Origin: UBA4427 sp045106235
Lineage (GTDB): Bacteria; Myxococcota_A; UBA9160; UBA4427
Assembly (NCBI GenBank): GCA_045106235.1
Contig: JBGCEJ010000010.1
Location: 1 to 64,000, forward strand
Length of the DNA: 64,000 nucleotides
Direction of reading: 5' to 3'
In this document: in pieces, positions 9,198 through 18,389 of the stretch
Position numbering within the stretch: the first letter of the stretch is position 1
How the letters are laid out: every line of letters begins with the position of its first letter
Made by a program: the position numbers and the translations under genes
Notes under the pieces: generated by a model
Databases searched by the model: none
The model's input: only the letters and a program-made list of their open reading frames with translations
Told to the model about the DNA's origin: nothing

Positions 9198-9980
9198 CTA
9201 GGCGCGCTGACTCGAGACAGAAACGCATTCGCCGGTCATGTACGTCGAGTAATCGCTCGCGAGGAACACGATGACGTTGGCCACTTCCCAGGGCTCTGCA
9301 CCGCGGCCGAACGCTTCTTTTGCTTGGAGCTCGTCGAGTAGTTCTTGCGACGTTGTCTTTACGAGGAAGGGGTGGACAGCGAAGCTCGGCGAGACGGCGT
9401 TGATGCGCACGCCGTGTTCGGCCACTTCCATCGCCGAGCATCGGGTGAGCGCCATGACACCCGCCTTGGCGGCGGCGTAGTGGGCTTGGCCGGGCTGGGC
9501 GCGCCAGCCGAGGACCGAGGCGTTGTTCACGATGATGCCGCCTTGGCGTTCGATCATGTGGTGGAGGATCGCGCGGGTCGTGCGGAACACGCTGTTCAGC
9601 GAAACGTTCATGACGAGATTCCACTGGTCGTCCGTCATGTCGACGACGTTCGTGTCACCCCCGAGGCCGGCGTTGTTGATCAGCACGTCGACCTGACCCA
9701 TATCCTTGATCGCGGTATCAACGAGGGAGCGGACATGGGATTCGTCCGTGACGTCGCAGACCTGATAGCGGACGGGATGGTCGGAAATTTCTTCGAGCTT
9801 GGTGGCGGCGCCTTCGAGGCGGCCTTCGTGGGTATCGCTCAGGAAGACGCGGGCGCCTTCTTCGGCGCATCGCTGTGCAGTGGCGAATCCGATTCCGGCG
9901 CCAGCGGCGGCGGTGACCAGGACGTTCTTTCCCTCGAGGAGATTATGGGCGGCGGGATAGGGCGGGGGAGAGGTCGACAT
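9198..9980 (-). CDS. SDR oxidoreductase resembling IpdF of steroid-ring degradation
   Basis: I choose the ATG at 9980 because AAGGA lies just upstream; earlier in-frame starts add an unrelated Arg-rich stretch. The protein (about 260 residues) has an atypical cofactor loop TAAAGAGIG, then NNAGLGG, NNASVLGWRAQ and the catalytic YAAAK. From memory, these segments and EPWEV plus FLASDYSTYMTGE closely match actinobacterial IpdF (Rv3559c type), which oxidises a hydroxylated CoA intermediate of steroid C/D-ring breakdown. It is divergent from a KshA/Neverland-like Rieske oxygenase across 206 bp, which fits a steroid or sterol theme. The family match is strong; the exact substrate is inferred. Confidence 0.8.
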   Translation of the reverse strand: MSTSPPPYPAAHNLLEGKNVLVTAAAGAGIGFATAQRCAEEGARVFLSDTHEGRLEGAATKLEEISDHPVRYQVCDVTDESHVRSLVDTAIKDMGQVDVLINNAGLGGDTNVVDMTDDQWNLVMNVSLNSVFRTTRAILHHMIERQGGIIVNNASVLGWRAQPGQAHYAAAKAGVMALTRCSAMEVAEHGVRINAVSPSFAVHPFLVKTTSQELLDELQAKEAFGRGAEPWEVANVIVFLASDYSTYMTGECVSVSSQRA

Positions 9981-10186
9981 GCTGTTCCTTGTGGTCCTAG
10001 ATCGGAATTGAGGGTGGTGCGGCGGCGAGGCCGCGCGAGACGCAGGCAAGAGGGTATTCGATTTGGCGAGTCGCGAAAGGGGAGAGGGGGCCGCGTGGAG
10101 AATCCGCGAGCCGCCCGAATTGCTACGATTTCGAAGAAGCCGAGAGGCCGGGCCCAGCGCCCCCGAGAGTCCAAGGAGCCCATCTC

Positions 10187-11209
10187 ATGAGTCGATTTCC
10201 GTTTGGAACGCCGCTTGGCTGGTACCCCGTCGCGTGGAGCTTCGAGGTCGAGGCCGGGCAGGTGGCGAGGCGGCAATATTTTGGCCGAGACCTCGTGGTA
10301 TTTCGAGGCGAGTCGGGCGAGGCCAGCGTGCTCGACGCCTATTGTCCTCATCTCGGCGCGCATCTGGGCGTGGGTGGCAAGGTAGAGGGGGACACGATCC
10401 GCTGTCCCTTTCATGGCTGGAAGTTCGGAGCGGGTGGGGAATGCGTCGAGATTCCCTACGCGAAGCGCGTGCCTCCTTCGGCGAAGGCCAAGGCATATTC
10501 TTCTGCTGAGATCGGCGGGATGATTTGGGCTTGGTATCACCCGCAGGACGATGCCCCGTCTTTCGATCCTCCGGAGATCCCTGAGTTTGGCGAGCCGGGT
10601 TGGATGCCTCAGTGGAAACACTACGAGTGGAAGATCCGGACGCATCCTCAGGAGGTGGCGGAGAACAGCGTCGACTGGCCACATCTCCACGAAGTGCATC
10701 TGATGGATCCACCCGACGAAGCGACCGTCCGATTTGAGGGGCATGAGATTCTCTGGACCGCCGCGACAACGAAGCGCGTGAGCACCCTGGAAGATGCCTC
10801 GGATGAAATCAAAATCATCGGTCGCAACGCCGGTCTTGGGAGCAGCTACGTCAAGTACACGGGCATGGGCGATAGCGTGATCGTGATGGGGATGACGCCC
10901 ATCGACGATGAGATGATGCATATGCGGTTCGGTGTGATTGGCAAGCAACCCGACGACGATCGCGGCATCGCGGAATGGTCCCAGTTCTTTCACGCCTATG
11001 CGGACGATATGGCCGCGGCGACCGAGCAGGATTTCCCGATCTGGGAAAACAAGGTCTACCGCGACCGGCCTCGGCTATGTGAAGGGGACGGTCCGGTGAA
11101 GGACTACCGCGGTTGGGCGAGTCAGTTTTACGTGGACGAAGGCGCAGAAAAAGGCGCAGAAAAAGGCGCGGGCGCCAGAGCAGGGACTGGAGCGGACGGC
11201 GCGGGCTGA
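10187..11209 (+). CDS. Rieske non-haem iron oxygenase, KshA / cholesterol-desaturase (Neverland/DAF-36)-like
   Basis: The 340-residue protein has a Rieske [2Fe-2S] site with Cys53-x-His55 and Cys73-x2-His76 (CPHLGAH and CPFHGW). It also has the mononuclear iron motif N160, D163, H166, H171 (NSVDWPHLHEVH). The opening GWYPVAWS and the IPYAKRVP segment resemble steroid-acting Rieske oxygenases: bacterial KshA (9-alpha-hydroxylation) and animal Neverland/DAF-36 (7,8-desaturation). A separate reductase would be needed and is not in the window. The C terminus is a low-complexity Gly/Ala/Lys/Glu tail coming from a 12-bp tandem repeat near 11141. It is divergent from the IpdF-like SDR and convergent with the Gfo/Idh/MocA gene. 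Confidence 0.85.
   Translation: MSRFPFGTPLGWYPVAWSFEVEAGQVARRQYFGRDLVVFRGESGEASVLDAYCPHLGAHLGVGGKVEGDTIRCPFHGWKFGAGGECVEIPYAKRVPPSAKAKAYSSAEIGGMIWAWYHPQDDAPSFDPPEIPEFGEPGWMPQWKHYEWKIRTHPQEVAENSVDWPHLHEVHLMDPPDEATVRFEGHEILWTAATTKRVSTLEDASDEIKIIGRNAGLGSSYVKYTGMGDSVIVMGMTPIDDEMMHMRFGVIGKQPDDDRGIAEWSQFFHAYADDMAAATEQDFPIWENKVYRDRPRLCEGDGPVKDYRGWASQFYVDEGAEKGAEKGAGARAGTGADGAG
11141..11170 (+). repeat. 12-bp tandem repeat at the end of the Rieske gene
   Basis: The unit ggcgcagaaaaa occurs twice in direct succession (11141-11152, 11153-11164) with a partial third copy. It encodes the Gly-Ala-Glu-Lys repeats of the C-terminal tail and is probably slippage-derived. Confidence 0.75.
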
Positions 11210-11230
11210 GCGCGGTCGCGCGTCGCTCCT

Positions 11231-12364
11231 CTACGGCCGTTCCCAGCGACCCGATTCGCTCGAGCGTTCGATGGCATCAAGGGCGCGCTGGTTGATCAGG
11301 CCGTCCTTGAAATTGCAGTCGGGCATCTCGTTCCGGTCGATGGCCTGGAGCAGATCGTAGACGGTATGCGTGAAAGTATGCTCGTATCCGAGGGTATGGC
11401 CCGGCGGCCACCAGGCTTCCATGTAGGGATGCTGTTCGTCCGTCGCGAGGATGGTGCGGAAGCCGCTGTTTGGGCCTTCTTCTCGGTAGACTTCGAGTTC
11501 GTTCATGCGCTCGAGGTCGAAGGCAAGGCTGCCCTTTGAACCGTTGATCTCGAAGCGGTTGTAGTTTTTGCGTCCGGGGCAGAAGCGCGACCCTTCTATG
11601 CTTCCGATCGCGCCGTTTTCGAAACGGACCAGGGCGAGAGCGGCATCGTCGACATCCACCACGCCCGTTCCGCTTCCGTCTTCGAGCGGGCGTTCCTTTA
11701 CGAAGGTTTCGAGCATGCCCGACACGGACTTGATCTCGCCAACGAGATGTCGGGCGAGGTCGAGGCTATGAGAGCCGATATCGCCGAGGGCGCCGCTGCC
11801 CGCGGAGGCCTTTTCGAGTCGCCAGACGCGTGGGAAATCCGGATCGACGATCCAGTCTTGGAGGTAGACGCCTCGGTAGTGTCGGATTTCGCCGATCTCG
11901 CCGGCTTCGATCATGCGCTTGGCGAGGGCGACGGCGGGGGCACGTCGGTAGTTATGGCAGAGCATGTGGAGGACGCCCGCTCGCTCGACGGCTTCAAGCA
12001 TTCTCGCGGCTTCATCGACGGTGTTCGCGAGGGGTTTTTCGCAGAGCACAACCTTGCCGGCTTCCGCGGCGGCGATCGCGATCGCTTCGTGGCTATCTCC
12101 CGGCGTGCAGATATCGACGATGTCGATGTCGTCGCGGGAAACGACTTCGCGCCAGTCTGTGGCGGCCTCACTCCAGCCGAGCTTGCGGGCCGCCGCGGTC
12201 GTCGTCTCGGGGTTTCGGCCGCAGAGGACCTGGAGGTTGGGGCGCGCGGGCGTATCGAAGAAACTCGAGACCTGTCGCCAAGCGTTGCTATGAGCGCGGC
12301 CCATAAACTGATGGCCGATCAAGGCCACGTTCAATGTCTTGGTCTCGGTCTTGGCTTTGGTCAT
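11231..12364 (-). CDS. Gfo/Idh/MocA family NAD(P)-dependent oxidoreductase
   Basis: This 377-residue protein has an N-terminal Rossmann fold (NVALIGHQFMGRAHSNAW), the conserved CEKPLA motif with the catalytic Lys of the EKP triplet, and a C-terminal alpha/beta domain with GSGALGDIGSHSLDLAR. Such enzymes oxidise or epimerise sugars, inositols or related polyols. It lies 29 bp downstream of a TIM-barrel sugar isomerase on the same strand and opposite xylB-xylA, so a role in the same sugar pathway is likely. The exact substrate is unknown. Confidence 0.9.
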   Translation of the reverse strand: MTKAKTETKTLNVALIGHQFMGRAHSNAWRQVSSFFDTPARPNLQVLCGRNPETTTAAARKLGWSEAATDWREVVSRDDIDIVDICTPGDSHEAIAIAAAEAGKVVLCEKPLANTVDEAARMLEAVERAGVLHMLCHNYRRAPAVALAKRMIEAGEIGEIRHYRGVYLQDWIVDPDFPRVWRLEKASAGSGALGDIGSHSLDLARHLVGEIKSVSGMLETFVKERPLEDGSGTGVVDVDDAALALVRFENGAIGSIEGSRFCPGRKNYNRFEINGSKGSLAFDLERMNELEVYREEGPNSGFRTILATDEQHPYMEAWWPPGHTLGYEHTFTHTVYDLLQAIDRNEMPDCNFKDGLINQRALDAIERSSESGRWERP

Positions 12365-12393
12365 GTTCTTTTTCCCCGCCTCTATTTCAATGA

Positions 12394-13635
12394 CTAGCTG
12401 CGGTAGGCCTGGCGGCCGACGCCCTGAACCGGAATATCCTGATCCGGCAGGATCTCGCCTTGGAGCGCGTACATCGAAGCGGCGGCCTCGTCGATCTTGC
12501 GCGTGAACGCGATCGAACCCTTGAGGATGGGCTTCAGCGCTGCGGGGTCCTGTACGCGCGCACTCGGATACTCATGTTCGACGATTAGAGGCACGGCTTC
12601 GACGTCCAGGTCGAGAAGTTCCCGCGCCGCGAGCTGATGATCGAGCCAGTCGACGGTCCGGTTCGGGAGGTAGGCGAGGGGGTCATGGCGCGCCGTTCCG
12701 GGCAGCTCATGCTCGCAGATCGCGGATTGTTTCTTCCACGCGTTCCCCGCGTCTTCGGGACGTTCCGAAGGCCGTCCGTCGACCCAGTCGCCGCGGCCGA
12801 TCGTCTGGCCGCCGTAGCCCCAGGCGGAGAGGCCGCGCGGGTCCGCGACTTGGCCCTTCACATGAAAGCCATCGATGAGAAAGGCGTATCCCTCGTCCTT
12901 CAAATACTGGAAGATCGAGCGCGTGTCCTGGCCCATGAGGATTGCGTGGGAGGGGTCGTAGTGAACGCGGAGCTGGTCTTCGACGCCGTGCTTCTCGCAG
13001 ATTCGGTGGAGCGCGATCCAGGTCGCCGGGGTGTACGCAATATTGTTATAGAAGGCATCGTCGATCGTCCAGCCGGGCATCGGACATTGTTCGATTCGGT
13101 AGGTTAGGTCTCGGGCCTTGGCTTCCTTGAGCAAGGGGATGAACGCGTCTTCGAAATCTTCCAGGTTCTCTTCGAGGGTTCGGTCGTTGTTGCGACCGAC
13201 GAAACCGCACACCGCGGGGCATCCAAGGAGAGCCGCTGCATCAAAGACCCGGAGCATGAAGTCATGCTTCTTCTGACGAATTGCCTTGTCGCCGTGAAGC
13301 ATATTGTCGAAATAGCCGATGTCCGCAATTTCGACGCCGGTTTGTTTTACGGCGGCGACGACGCGGTTGGCGCGTGCTTGATCGAACACGTCCCGCAGGT
13401 CGAGGGTATTCGCAACGGGATCGAGCATCGCTTCCGGGGGGACATCGGCCTGCGTCGGGTGGAGCGCCGCGGAGAGCTGGATCGAGTCGGCCTCCAGATC
13501 CTGCGCGAAGGCCAGCCACTCCTCGATCGCCAGATCCGGATCCGCGTCACGCTTGTCGCGCGGCGTGAGCTCCTGGAGTGCGGCGGTGAGGACGCCGACC
13601 TTCATGAACTTCGGCTCGAATTGTTTGAACTCCAT
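12394..13635 (-). CDS. Sugar phosphate isomerase/epimerase family protein (AP-endonuclease-2 TIM barrel)
   Basis: The protein has 413 residues. Segments typical of this metal-dependent TIM barrel include CGFVGRN, YRIEQCPMPGW (metal Glu), VHYDPSHAILMGQD (Asp-His) and FLIDGFHVKG (His), with VPLIVEHEYPS near the end contributing a further Glu. It should isomerise or epimerise a free sugar or cyclitol. It is transcribed with the Gfo/Idh/MocA gene and divergently from xylB (128 bp apart), forming a four-gene sugar locus. Confidence 0.85.
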   Translation of the reverse strand: MEFKQFEPKFMKVGVLTAALQELTPRDKRDADPDLAIEEWLAFAQDLEADSIQLSAALHPTQADVPPEAMLDPVANTLDLRDVFDQARANRVVAAVKQTGVEIADIGYFDNMLHGDKAIRQKKHDFMLRVFDAAALLGCPAVCGFVGRNNDRTLEENLEDFEDAFIPLLKEAKARDLTYRIEQCPMPGWTIDDAFYNNIAYTPATWIALHRICEKHGVEDQLRVHYDPSHAILMGQDTRSIFQYLKDEGYAFLIDGFHVKGQVADPRGLSAWGYGGQTIGRGDWVDGRPSERPEDAGNAWKKQSAICEHELPGTARHDPLAYLPNRTVDWLDHQLAARELLDLDVEAVPLIVEHEYPSARVQDPAALKPILKGSIAFTRKIDEAAASMYALQGEILPDQDIPVQGVGRQAYRS

Positions 13636-13762
13636 GCTGCGACTCCTTTTCCGGTTGTCCTATCTTGGCGGAAGCGAGGGGCTGCGGCATCGCCGGTCTC
13701 CCAGAAACTTGGGGCGGCGGCGGATTTCTCCGTCGGAGGCCACGCTGGAGGCGGACAAGAAG

Positions 13763-15211
13763 ATGTACCTGGGGATTGATCTCGGCACTTCGGCGATCAA
13801 GGTCGTGTTGATCGATGAGCAGGGGGCGGTCCTTGGACAAGCGAGTGCGCCGCTTGAGGTTTCTCGCCCGCAGCCGCTCTGGTCCGAGCAAAATCCCGAG
13901 GATTGGTGGGAAGCGTGCGATCGCGCGGTCCGCGAGCTCGGCGCGAAACATGATCTGCGCGGTGTTGCGGGGATCGGGTTGTCCGGGCAGATGCATGGGG
14001 CGACGCTGCTCGACGCGTCGGATCGCCCGCTGCGTCCGGCGATTCTTTGGAACGATGGCCGGAGTGAAGTCGAGTGTGGAGAGCTTGAGGGCGTGGCTCG
14101 GTTCCGTGAGATTTCGGGCAATCTCGCGATGCCGGGCTTTACGGCGCCCAAGCTGATGTGGGTTCGGCGACATGAGCCGGAGATCTTTGACCAGGTGCGT
14201 CGGGTGTTACTGCCGAAGGATTATTTGCGGCTAAAGATGACGGGAGAGGTCGCGTCGGACTTTTCGGATGCGGCGGGGACTTTGTGGCTCGACGTGGCGA
14301 GGCGGGCTTGGTCGACGGATCTCGTCGAGGCGACGGGGCTGAGCCTGGAGGCGATGCCCGCGCTCTATGAAGGAAGCGCGCCGACGGGTGTGCTTCGGCG
14401 GGAGGTCGCTGAGGCCTGGGGGACTGTGCAGGTTCCTGTCGCGGCGGGAGCCGGAGACCAGGCGGCCGGAGCGCTGGGCGCGGGGGTGACACGCGCCGGA
14501 GAGGCTTCGCTTTCGCTCGGGACCTCGGGGGTGATCTTCGTGGCCAGCGACGCACATCGCGCGAATCCGGATCGTGCGGTGCATGCGTTTTGCCACTGCA
14601 TCCCGGAGACCTGGCATCAAATGTCGGTGCTGCTTTCCGCTGCAAGCTGTCTTTCTTGGGTGGCGAAACTGGTAGGCGCAAAGGATGAGGCGGAGCTGCT
14701 GGCTCGGATCGAGCAGGCGGATCGGCCGAGCGAGAAGCTCCTTTTTCTTCCCTACCTTTCGGGCGAGCGGACGCCGCATAACGACCCGAATGCTACGGGC
14801 GTTTTCGTGGGCCTCGATCATGAGACGGACGCGGCTGGGTTGGGGCGCGCGGTCCTCGAAGGGGTCGCCTTTGCTTTCGCTGATGCGCAGGATGCTCTCC
14901 TGTCGTCGGGGACGGAAATCGATACGGTTTCAGTCATCGGCGGGGGCGCACGGAGCCTGCTTTGGGGGCGCCTCCTTGCGAGTGCGCTCGACCGTCCGCT
15001 TTTGTACCGCAAGGGCGGAGACGTCGGCCCCGCGTTAGGTGCAGCGCGGCTTGGTCGCTTGGCGGCCGCGGGCGGCTCGTTGGCGGAAGTGTGTCCACCG
15101 CCGCCCCTCGATTTTCACGTGGACTCAGAGCCCGGATTGCGGGCGCATTTTCTCGAACGGCAAGACCGCTTCCGCGATCTCTATGGCCGGTTACAAGGAG
15201 CATTTCGATGA
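13763..15211 (+). CDS. xylB: Xylulokinase (FGGY family)
   Basis: This enzyme phosphorylates D-xylulose after xylose isomerisation. The ATG at 13763 gives a 482-residue protein starting MYLGIDLGTSAIKVVLID (phosphate-binding loop 1), the normal FGGY start; longer in-frame openings run into the divergent promoter region. Other signatures are LSGQMHGATLLD, RPAILWNDGR, the catalytic Asp in GAGDQAAGALG and SLGTSGVIF. Its TGA overlaps the xylA ATG by 4 bp, so the two are co-translated. Confidence 0.95.
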   Translation: MYLGIDLGTSAIKVVLIDEQGAVLGQASAPLEVSRPQPLWSEQNPEDWWEACDRAVRELGAKHDLRGVAGIGLSGQMHGATLLDASDRPLRPAILWNDGRSEVECGELEGVARFREISGNLAMPGFTAPKLMWVRRHEPEIFDQVRRVLLPKDYLRLKMTGEVASDFSDAAGTLWLDVARRAWSTDLVEATGLSLEAMPALYEGSAPTGVLRREVAEAWGTVQVPVAAGAGDQAAGALGAGVTRAGEASLSLGTSGVIFVASDAHRANPDRAVHAFCHCIPETWHQMSVLLSAASCLSWVAKLVGAKDEAELLARIEQADRPSEKLLFLPYLSGERTPHNDPNATGVFVGLDHETDAAGLGRAVLEGVAFAFADAQDALLSSGTEIDTVSVIGGGARSLLWGRLLASALDRPLLYRKGGDVGPALGAARLGRLAAAGGSLAEVCPPPPLDFHVDSEPGLRAHFLERQDRFRDLYGRLQGAFR

Positions 15212-16539
15212 CCCAGCCTTTCTTTCCTGAGATTGATCGGATTCCGTTTGTTGGGCGGGACGGAGGCGAGGGGCTGGGCTTCCGCGAATACGATCCCGAC
15301 CGCATCGTGCTCGGCAAGACCATGAAGGATCATCTTCGATTCGCGGCTTGCTATTGGCATACGTTCTGCTGGGACGGGAGTGATGTCTTTGGGGACGGGA
15401 CCTTCGACCGACCTTGGATGGCTGCGGGGGGCGACCCCATGGTCCAGGCGCGTCAGAAGCTCGACGTCGCGTTCGAGTTCTTCGCGAAGCTCGGGGTTCC
15501 GTTTTTCTGTTTTCATGACCGGGATATTGCGCCCGAGGGCGATTCGTTTGCGGAAAGCGCAGCGCGGCTCGATGAGATGATCGAGGCAGCGGCGCTCAAG
15601 ATGGAAGAGACGGGGGTGCGCCTGCTTTGGGGCACCGCGAACCTTTTCGGAAACCCGCGATATGCCGCGGGGGCCGCAACGAATCCGGATCCTGAGGTTT
15701 TCGCTTACGGGGCCGCACAGGTCAAGCACGTGATGGAGGCGACCCATAGGCTCGGCGGCGAGAACTACGTTCTGTGGGGCGGACGCGAAGGCTACGAGAC
15801 GCTGCTGAATACGGATCTCAAACAAGAGCTCGCTCAGTTGGGTCGCTTTCTGAGCCTCGTCGCGGAGCATAAACACAAGATCGGTTTTAAGGGGACGCTT
15901 CTGATTGAACCGAAGCCCTTTGAGCCGACGAAACATCAATACGATTCCGATGTGGCTGCGATTCACGGATTCCTGCAGTCCTACGATCTGCTCGACGAGT
16001 ACAAGATCAACATCGAGGTGAATCATGCGACGCTCGCGGGCAAGAGCTTTCAGCACGAAGTCGCCACCGCGGTCGCAAGCGGGATCCTCGGAAGCATCGA
16101 CGCCAACCGGGGCGACCCACAGAACGGCTGGGATACGGACCAGTTTCCGAATAGCGTCGAGGAGATGAGCCTCGCGCTCTATGAAATCTTGCGCGGCGGC
16201 GGCATCGGGACGGGCGGTTTCAATTTTGATGCTCGACTTCGCCGGCAGAGTATCGACCCGGTGGATCTCTTCCATGCGCATGTGGGCGCGATGGACACGC
16301 TGGCGGCATCGCTGGTCAAGGCCGCCACGCTGATCGAGGAGCGTACGCTTCAGGAATTCGTGGACGGCCGGTATGCGGGCTGGAAGCGTGGACTCGGGGA
16401 GGAGATCACAAGCGGCCAGCAATCGCTCGAGTCACTTCATGCGTCGGTTCTCGCGGGTGAGATCGATCCCGAAGCGCGTTCGGGTCGGCAGGAGCGACTC
16501 GAAAACAGGCTAAACGACGTGCTGCGCCGCGCGCGCTAG
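15208..16539 (+). CDS. xylA: Xylose isomerase
   Basis: The ATG at 15208 overlaps the xylB stop and gives 443 residues, the usual size of class II xylose isomerases. Characteristic parts are the N-terminal FREYDPDRIVLGKTM, YWHTFCWDGSD, FCFHDRDIAPEG (catalytic His-Asp), LLIEPKPFEPTKHQYD (metal Glu, Lys) and DANRGDPQNGWDTDQFP (metal site). The enzyme interconverts D-xylose and D-xylulose in the cytoplasm. Its TAG stop at 16537-16539 is shared, through the palindrome CTAG, with the convergent PEP-CTERM gene. Confidence 0.97.
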   Translation: MTQPFFPEIDRIPFVGRDGGEGLGFREYDPDRIVLGKTMKDHLRFAACYWHTFCWDGSDVFGDGTFDRPWMAAGGDPMVQARQKLDVAFEFFAKLGVPFFCFHDRDIAPEGDSFAESAARLDEMIEAAALKMEETGVRLLWGTANLFGNPRYAAGAATNPDPEVFAYGAAQVKHVMEATHRLGGENYVLWGGREGYETLLNTDLKQELAQLGRFLSLVAEHKHKIGFKGTLLIEPKPFEPTKHQYDSDVAAIHGFLQSYDLLDEYKINIEVNHATLAGKSFQHEVATAVASGILGSIDANRGDPQNGWDTDQFPNSVEEMSLALYEILRGGGIGTGGFNFDARLRRQSIDPVDLFHAHVGAMDTLAASLVKAATLIEERTLQEFVDGRYAGWKRGLGEEITSGQQSLESLHASVLAGEIDPEARSGRQERLENRLNDVLRRAR

Positions 16540-17249
16540 CGGTACCGCCGGCCGCTCAAGGCGAGGCCAGCGAGGCCCAGCCCGGTCAGCAGCGTCGTGT
16601 TCGGTTCAGGAACAACACCGATCGCGCCTTCGATGATGAGATCGGTCCCTGTGCCGGTGAGCGGGAAGGTGCCCGCCTGATTGCCGAGGCCGGAGAAGTC
16701 GGAGGGGTTCGTGTAGTTAAAGCCGTAGAGGCGGAACTCGACGATGCCCGTGTGGGTTCCGACGCTCGAGATATCGATATTCGAGAAGAGCACCTGTTCA
16801 TCGCTCGCGCTCGCGGAAATGTCGAAGGCGGCAACGGCCGAGGAGAAGCCGTCATGGCTCGCGCGAAGCTGCCACTGCTCGGCGCCGTGGACTCCGCCTC
16901 CCGCCCCGCGGAAGAGCGAGAGAGAGATGTCTTCGAAGGTGATGGAGAAGCCGGTGTCGGCGCCTGCGGAGAAGGAGAAATACTTCGCGAGGTCGGGCGC
17001 GACTCCACTGGTTCCCCAGTCGGAAGCCGCGGTGAAGCAGCAGAAGCCGCCAGCCCAGGGGGTGACGCCGTTGGGTGTCAGGTCGGTCGCGATCGTTCCG
17101 GGGTTAGGCGTAACAAAGGAGGCCGTATTGCCATCGGAGCCTGCGATGTCCCAGCTCGCGATCGTGGCGGACTGAGCCGCGCCGGCGAAGAGGAATGTGC
17201 AGGCGATGAGCGCGAGGAGTGCGTATTGAGTGATGGCCGGTCTTTGCAT
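16536..17249 (-). CDS. Small PEP-CTERM sorting domain protein
   Basis: The 237-residue protein has an N-terminal signal peptide (hydrophobic LLALIACTFLFAGAAQSA). The middle is Ser/Gly/Thr-rich and beta-sheet-like, with no recognised catalytic domain. The C-terminal tripartite signal is VPEP, a hydrophobic helix (LLTGLGLAGLAL) and Arg-rich RRYR. PEP-CTERM proteins are processed by exosortase and usually go to the exopolysaccharide-rich surface; no exosortase gene is in this window. The stop codon is shared with xylA through CTAG at 16536-16539. Confidence 0.88.
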   Translation of the reverse strand: MQRPAITQYALLALIACTFLFAGAAQSATIASWDIAGSDGNTASFVTPNPGTIATDLTPNGVTPWAGGFCCFTAASDWGTSGVAPDLAKYFSFSAGADTGFSITFEDISLSLFRGAGGGVHGAEQWQLRASHDGFSSAVAAFDISASASDEQVLFSNIDISSVGTHTGIVEFRLYGFNYTNPSDFSGLGNQAGTFPLTGTGTDLIIEGAIGVVPEPNTTLLTGLGLAGLALSGRRYR

Positions 17250-17471
17250 GGAATAACCCTTACGAGTGGAGGTATTGTTGGGTTATTGCAACGCATGTGC
17301 CAAGGGGAATCGGGTGTTCTGTTGAGCAGAGACGGCTCTGAATTGAGGAGGGCCGGGGTCTCCGAACCCTGAGGGTCTGTCGCGCTCGCAAGGTGACGAA
17401 TTTGGGCCGTCCCGACGCGCAATGCGTCGCTTTTGAATGTCGACGGAAAGTACGCGCCTAGGAATAACGCG

Positions 17472-17508
17472 AAGAACGGGAAGAACGGGAAGAACCGGAG
17501 GAACTGGA
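17472..17508. repeat. Degenerate 9-bp tandem repeat (aagaacggg)
   Basis: Two perfect and about two decayed copies of a 9-bp unit lie in the non-coding stretch between the PEP-CTERM gene and the MOSC gene. No further function is visible. Confidence 0.6.
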
Positions 17509-17531
17509 GAAGCAGAGGCAAGGCAAGTGGA

Positions 17532-18365
17532 CTAGAAGCAAATCGGGTCGCCCGCCCGGATCGCGCCAGGCTCCTCAATACTCACGTAGACGCCGAGGTT
17601 GCCCTCCGCTTCTTTAACGAGGGTCCGCATGATCTGCGCGTCTTTTGCGAGATCCGCGAATCCGTGTGTTGTCATGATGCAGCGAGCGCAGGTCATTTGA
17701 ACCTTCAGGACCGCCCCACCGATTTGAAGGCGTCGCCCGATCCAGGCTTGCTCGGGAAAAGGTCCGGGCTCGTCCGTGTCGATGAGAAGCGAGGGGCGGA
17801 AGCGTCGAATGTCGATCTGTGAATTCGGGGCAGCCGCGGCGATGGAATCGATCGACGATTGAGAGAGCAGCATGAGTGGGAACGCGTCAAAGAAGGGGCC
17901 GCCTCTCGCGTAGACTTCCAGAAGTTCCGGCGGTGGCGCCGAGAAGTCGGGCGCTGGTTCATCCGGTGTTCGGGCCATCATCGCCTGCATTTCCGTCATC
18001 ATATCGGTGTCGTCTTTGGGCGTGGCCTGGCGCGCCTCTGGAACGACAGGCCAAAGCGTCACATCGCGACCGACGAAATCGCTGACGCGGCGTGCCGCCT
18101 CGTCTTCATCCGCGCGGAAGAATGAGCCATCCGGGAGCTCGATTTGCGGAGCCGCTTCCGTCCCGTCGGGATAGGTGGCGCGGCAGCTCATGAGCTTGGC
18201 GCTTCTCTTGCCGACGAAGAAGTCCGCGCGGAGCTCGTCGCGCGCGCCCCAGGCGCGGTCGCCTGGAATCCCATTCACGTCGAGCTCGGCAGCGTCCAGC
18301 GCCTCACCCAGCATGCTCTTCACGGGGTATCGGTGAATGCTCCTAATCGTACCGAGGTCTTTCAT
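17532..18365 (-). CDS. MOSC domain protein (YcbX-like)
   Basis: I start at ATG 18365, preceded by AAAGGAA; the longer frame is Pro/Arg-rich and lacks similarity. The product (277 residues) has an N-terminal beta-barrel MOSC_N region (IRSIHRYPVKSMLGE) and the C-terminal MOSC domain with FRPSLLID, the Cys motif CARCIMTT and GNLGVYVSIEEPG. MOSC proteins handle molybdenum-cofactor sulfur or reduce N-hydroxylated compounds with a Moco ligand. The partner here is unknown. The gene is divergent from the OYE-type reductase. Confidence 0.9.
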   Translation of the reverse strand: MKDLGTIRSIHRYPVKSMLGEALDAAELDVNGIPGDRAWGARDELRADFFVGKRSAKLMSCRATYPDGTEAAPQIELPDGSFFRADEDEAARRVSDFVGRDVTLWPVVPEARQATPKDDTDMMTEMQAMMARTPDEPAPDFSAPPPELLEVYARGGPFFDAFPLMLLSQSSIDSIAAAAPNSQIDIRRFRPSLLIDTDEPGPFPEQAWIGRRLQIGGAVLKVQMTCARCIMTTHGFADLAKDAQIMRTLVKEAEGNLGVYVSIEEPGAIRAGDPICF

Positions 18366-18389
18366 GTCGATTCCTTTGATAGCGCGGCA

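Noticed and set aside
13553..13762. Upstream extension of the xylB reading frame
   Set aside because: The family start (MYLGIDLGTS) lies at 13763, and the extension crosses the divergent promoter and the start of the isomerase gene.
14962..15207. Upstream extension of the xylA reading frame
   Set aside because: It lies wholly inside xylB in another frame; ATG 15208 overlaps the xylB stop and gives normal length.
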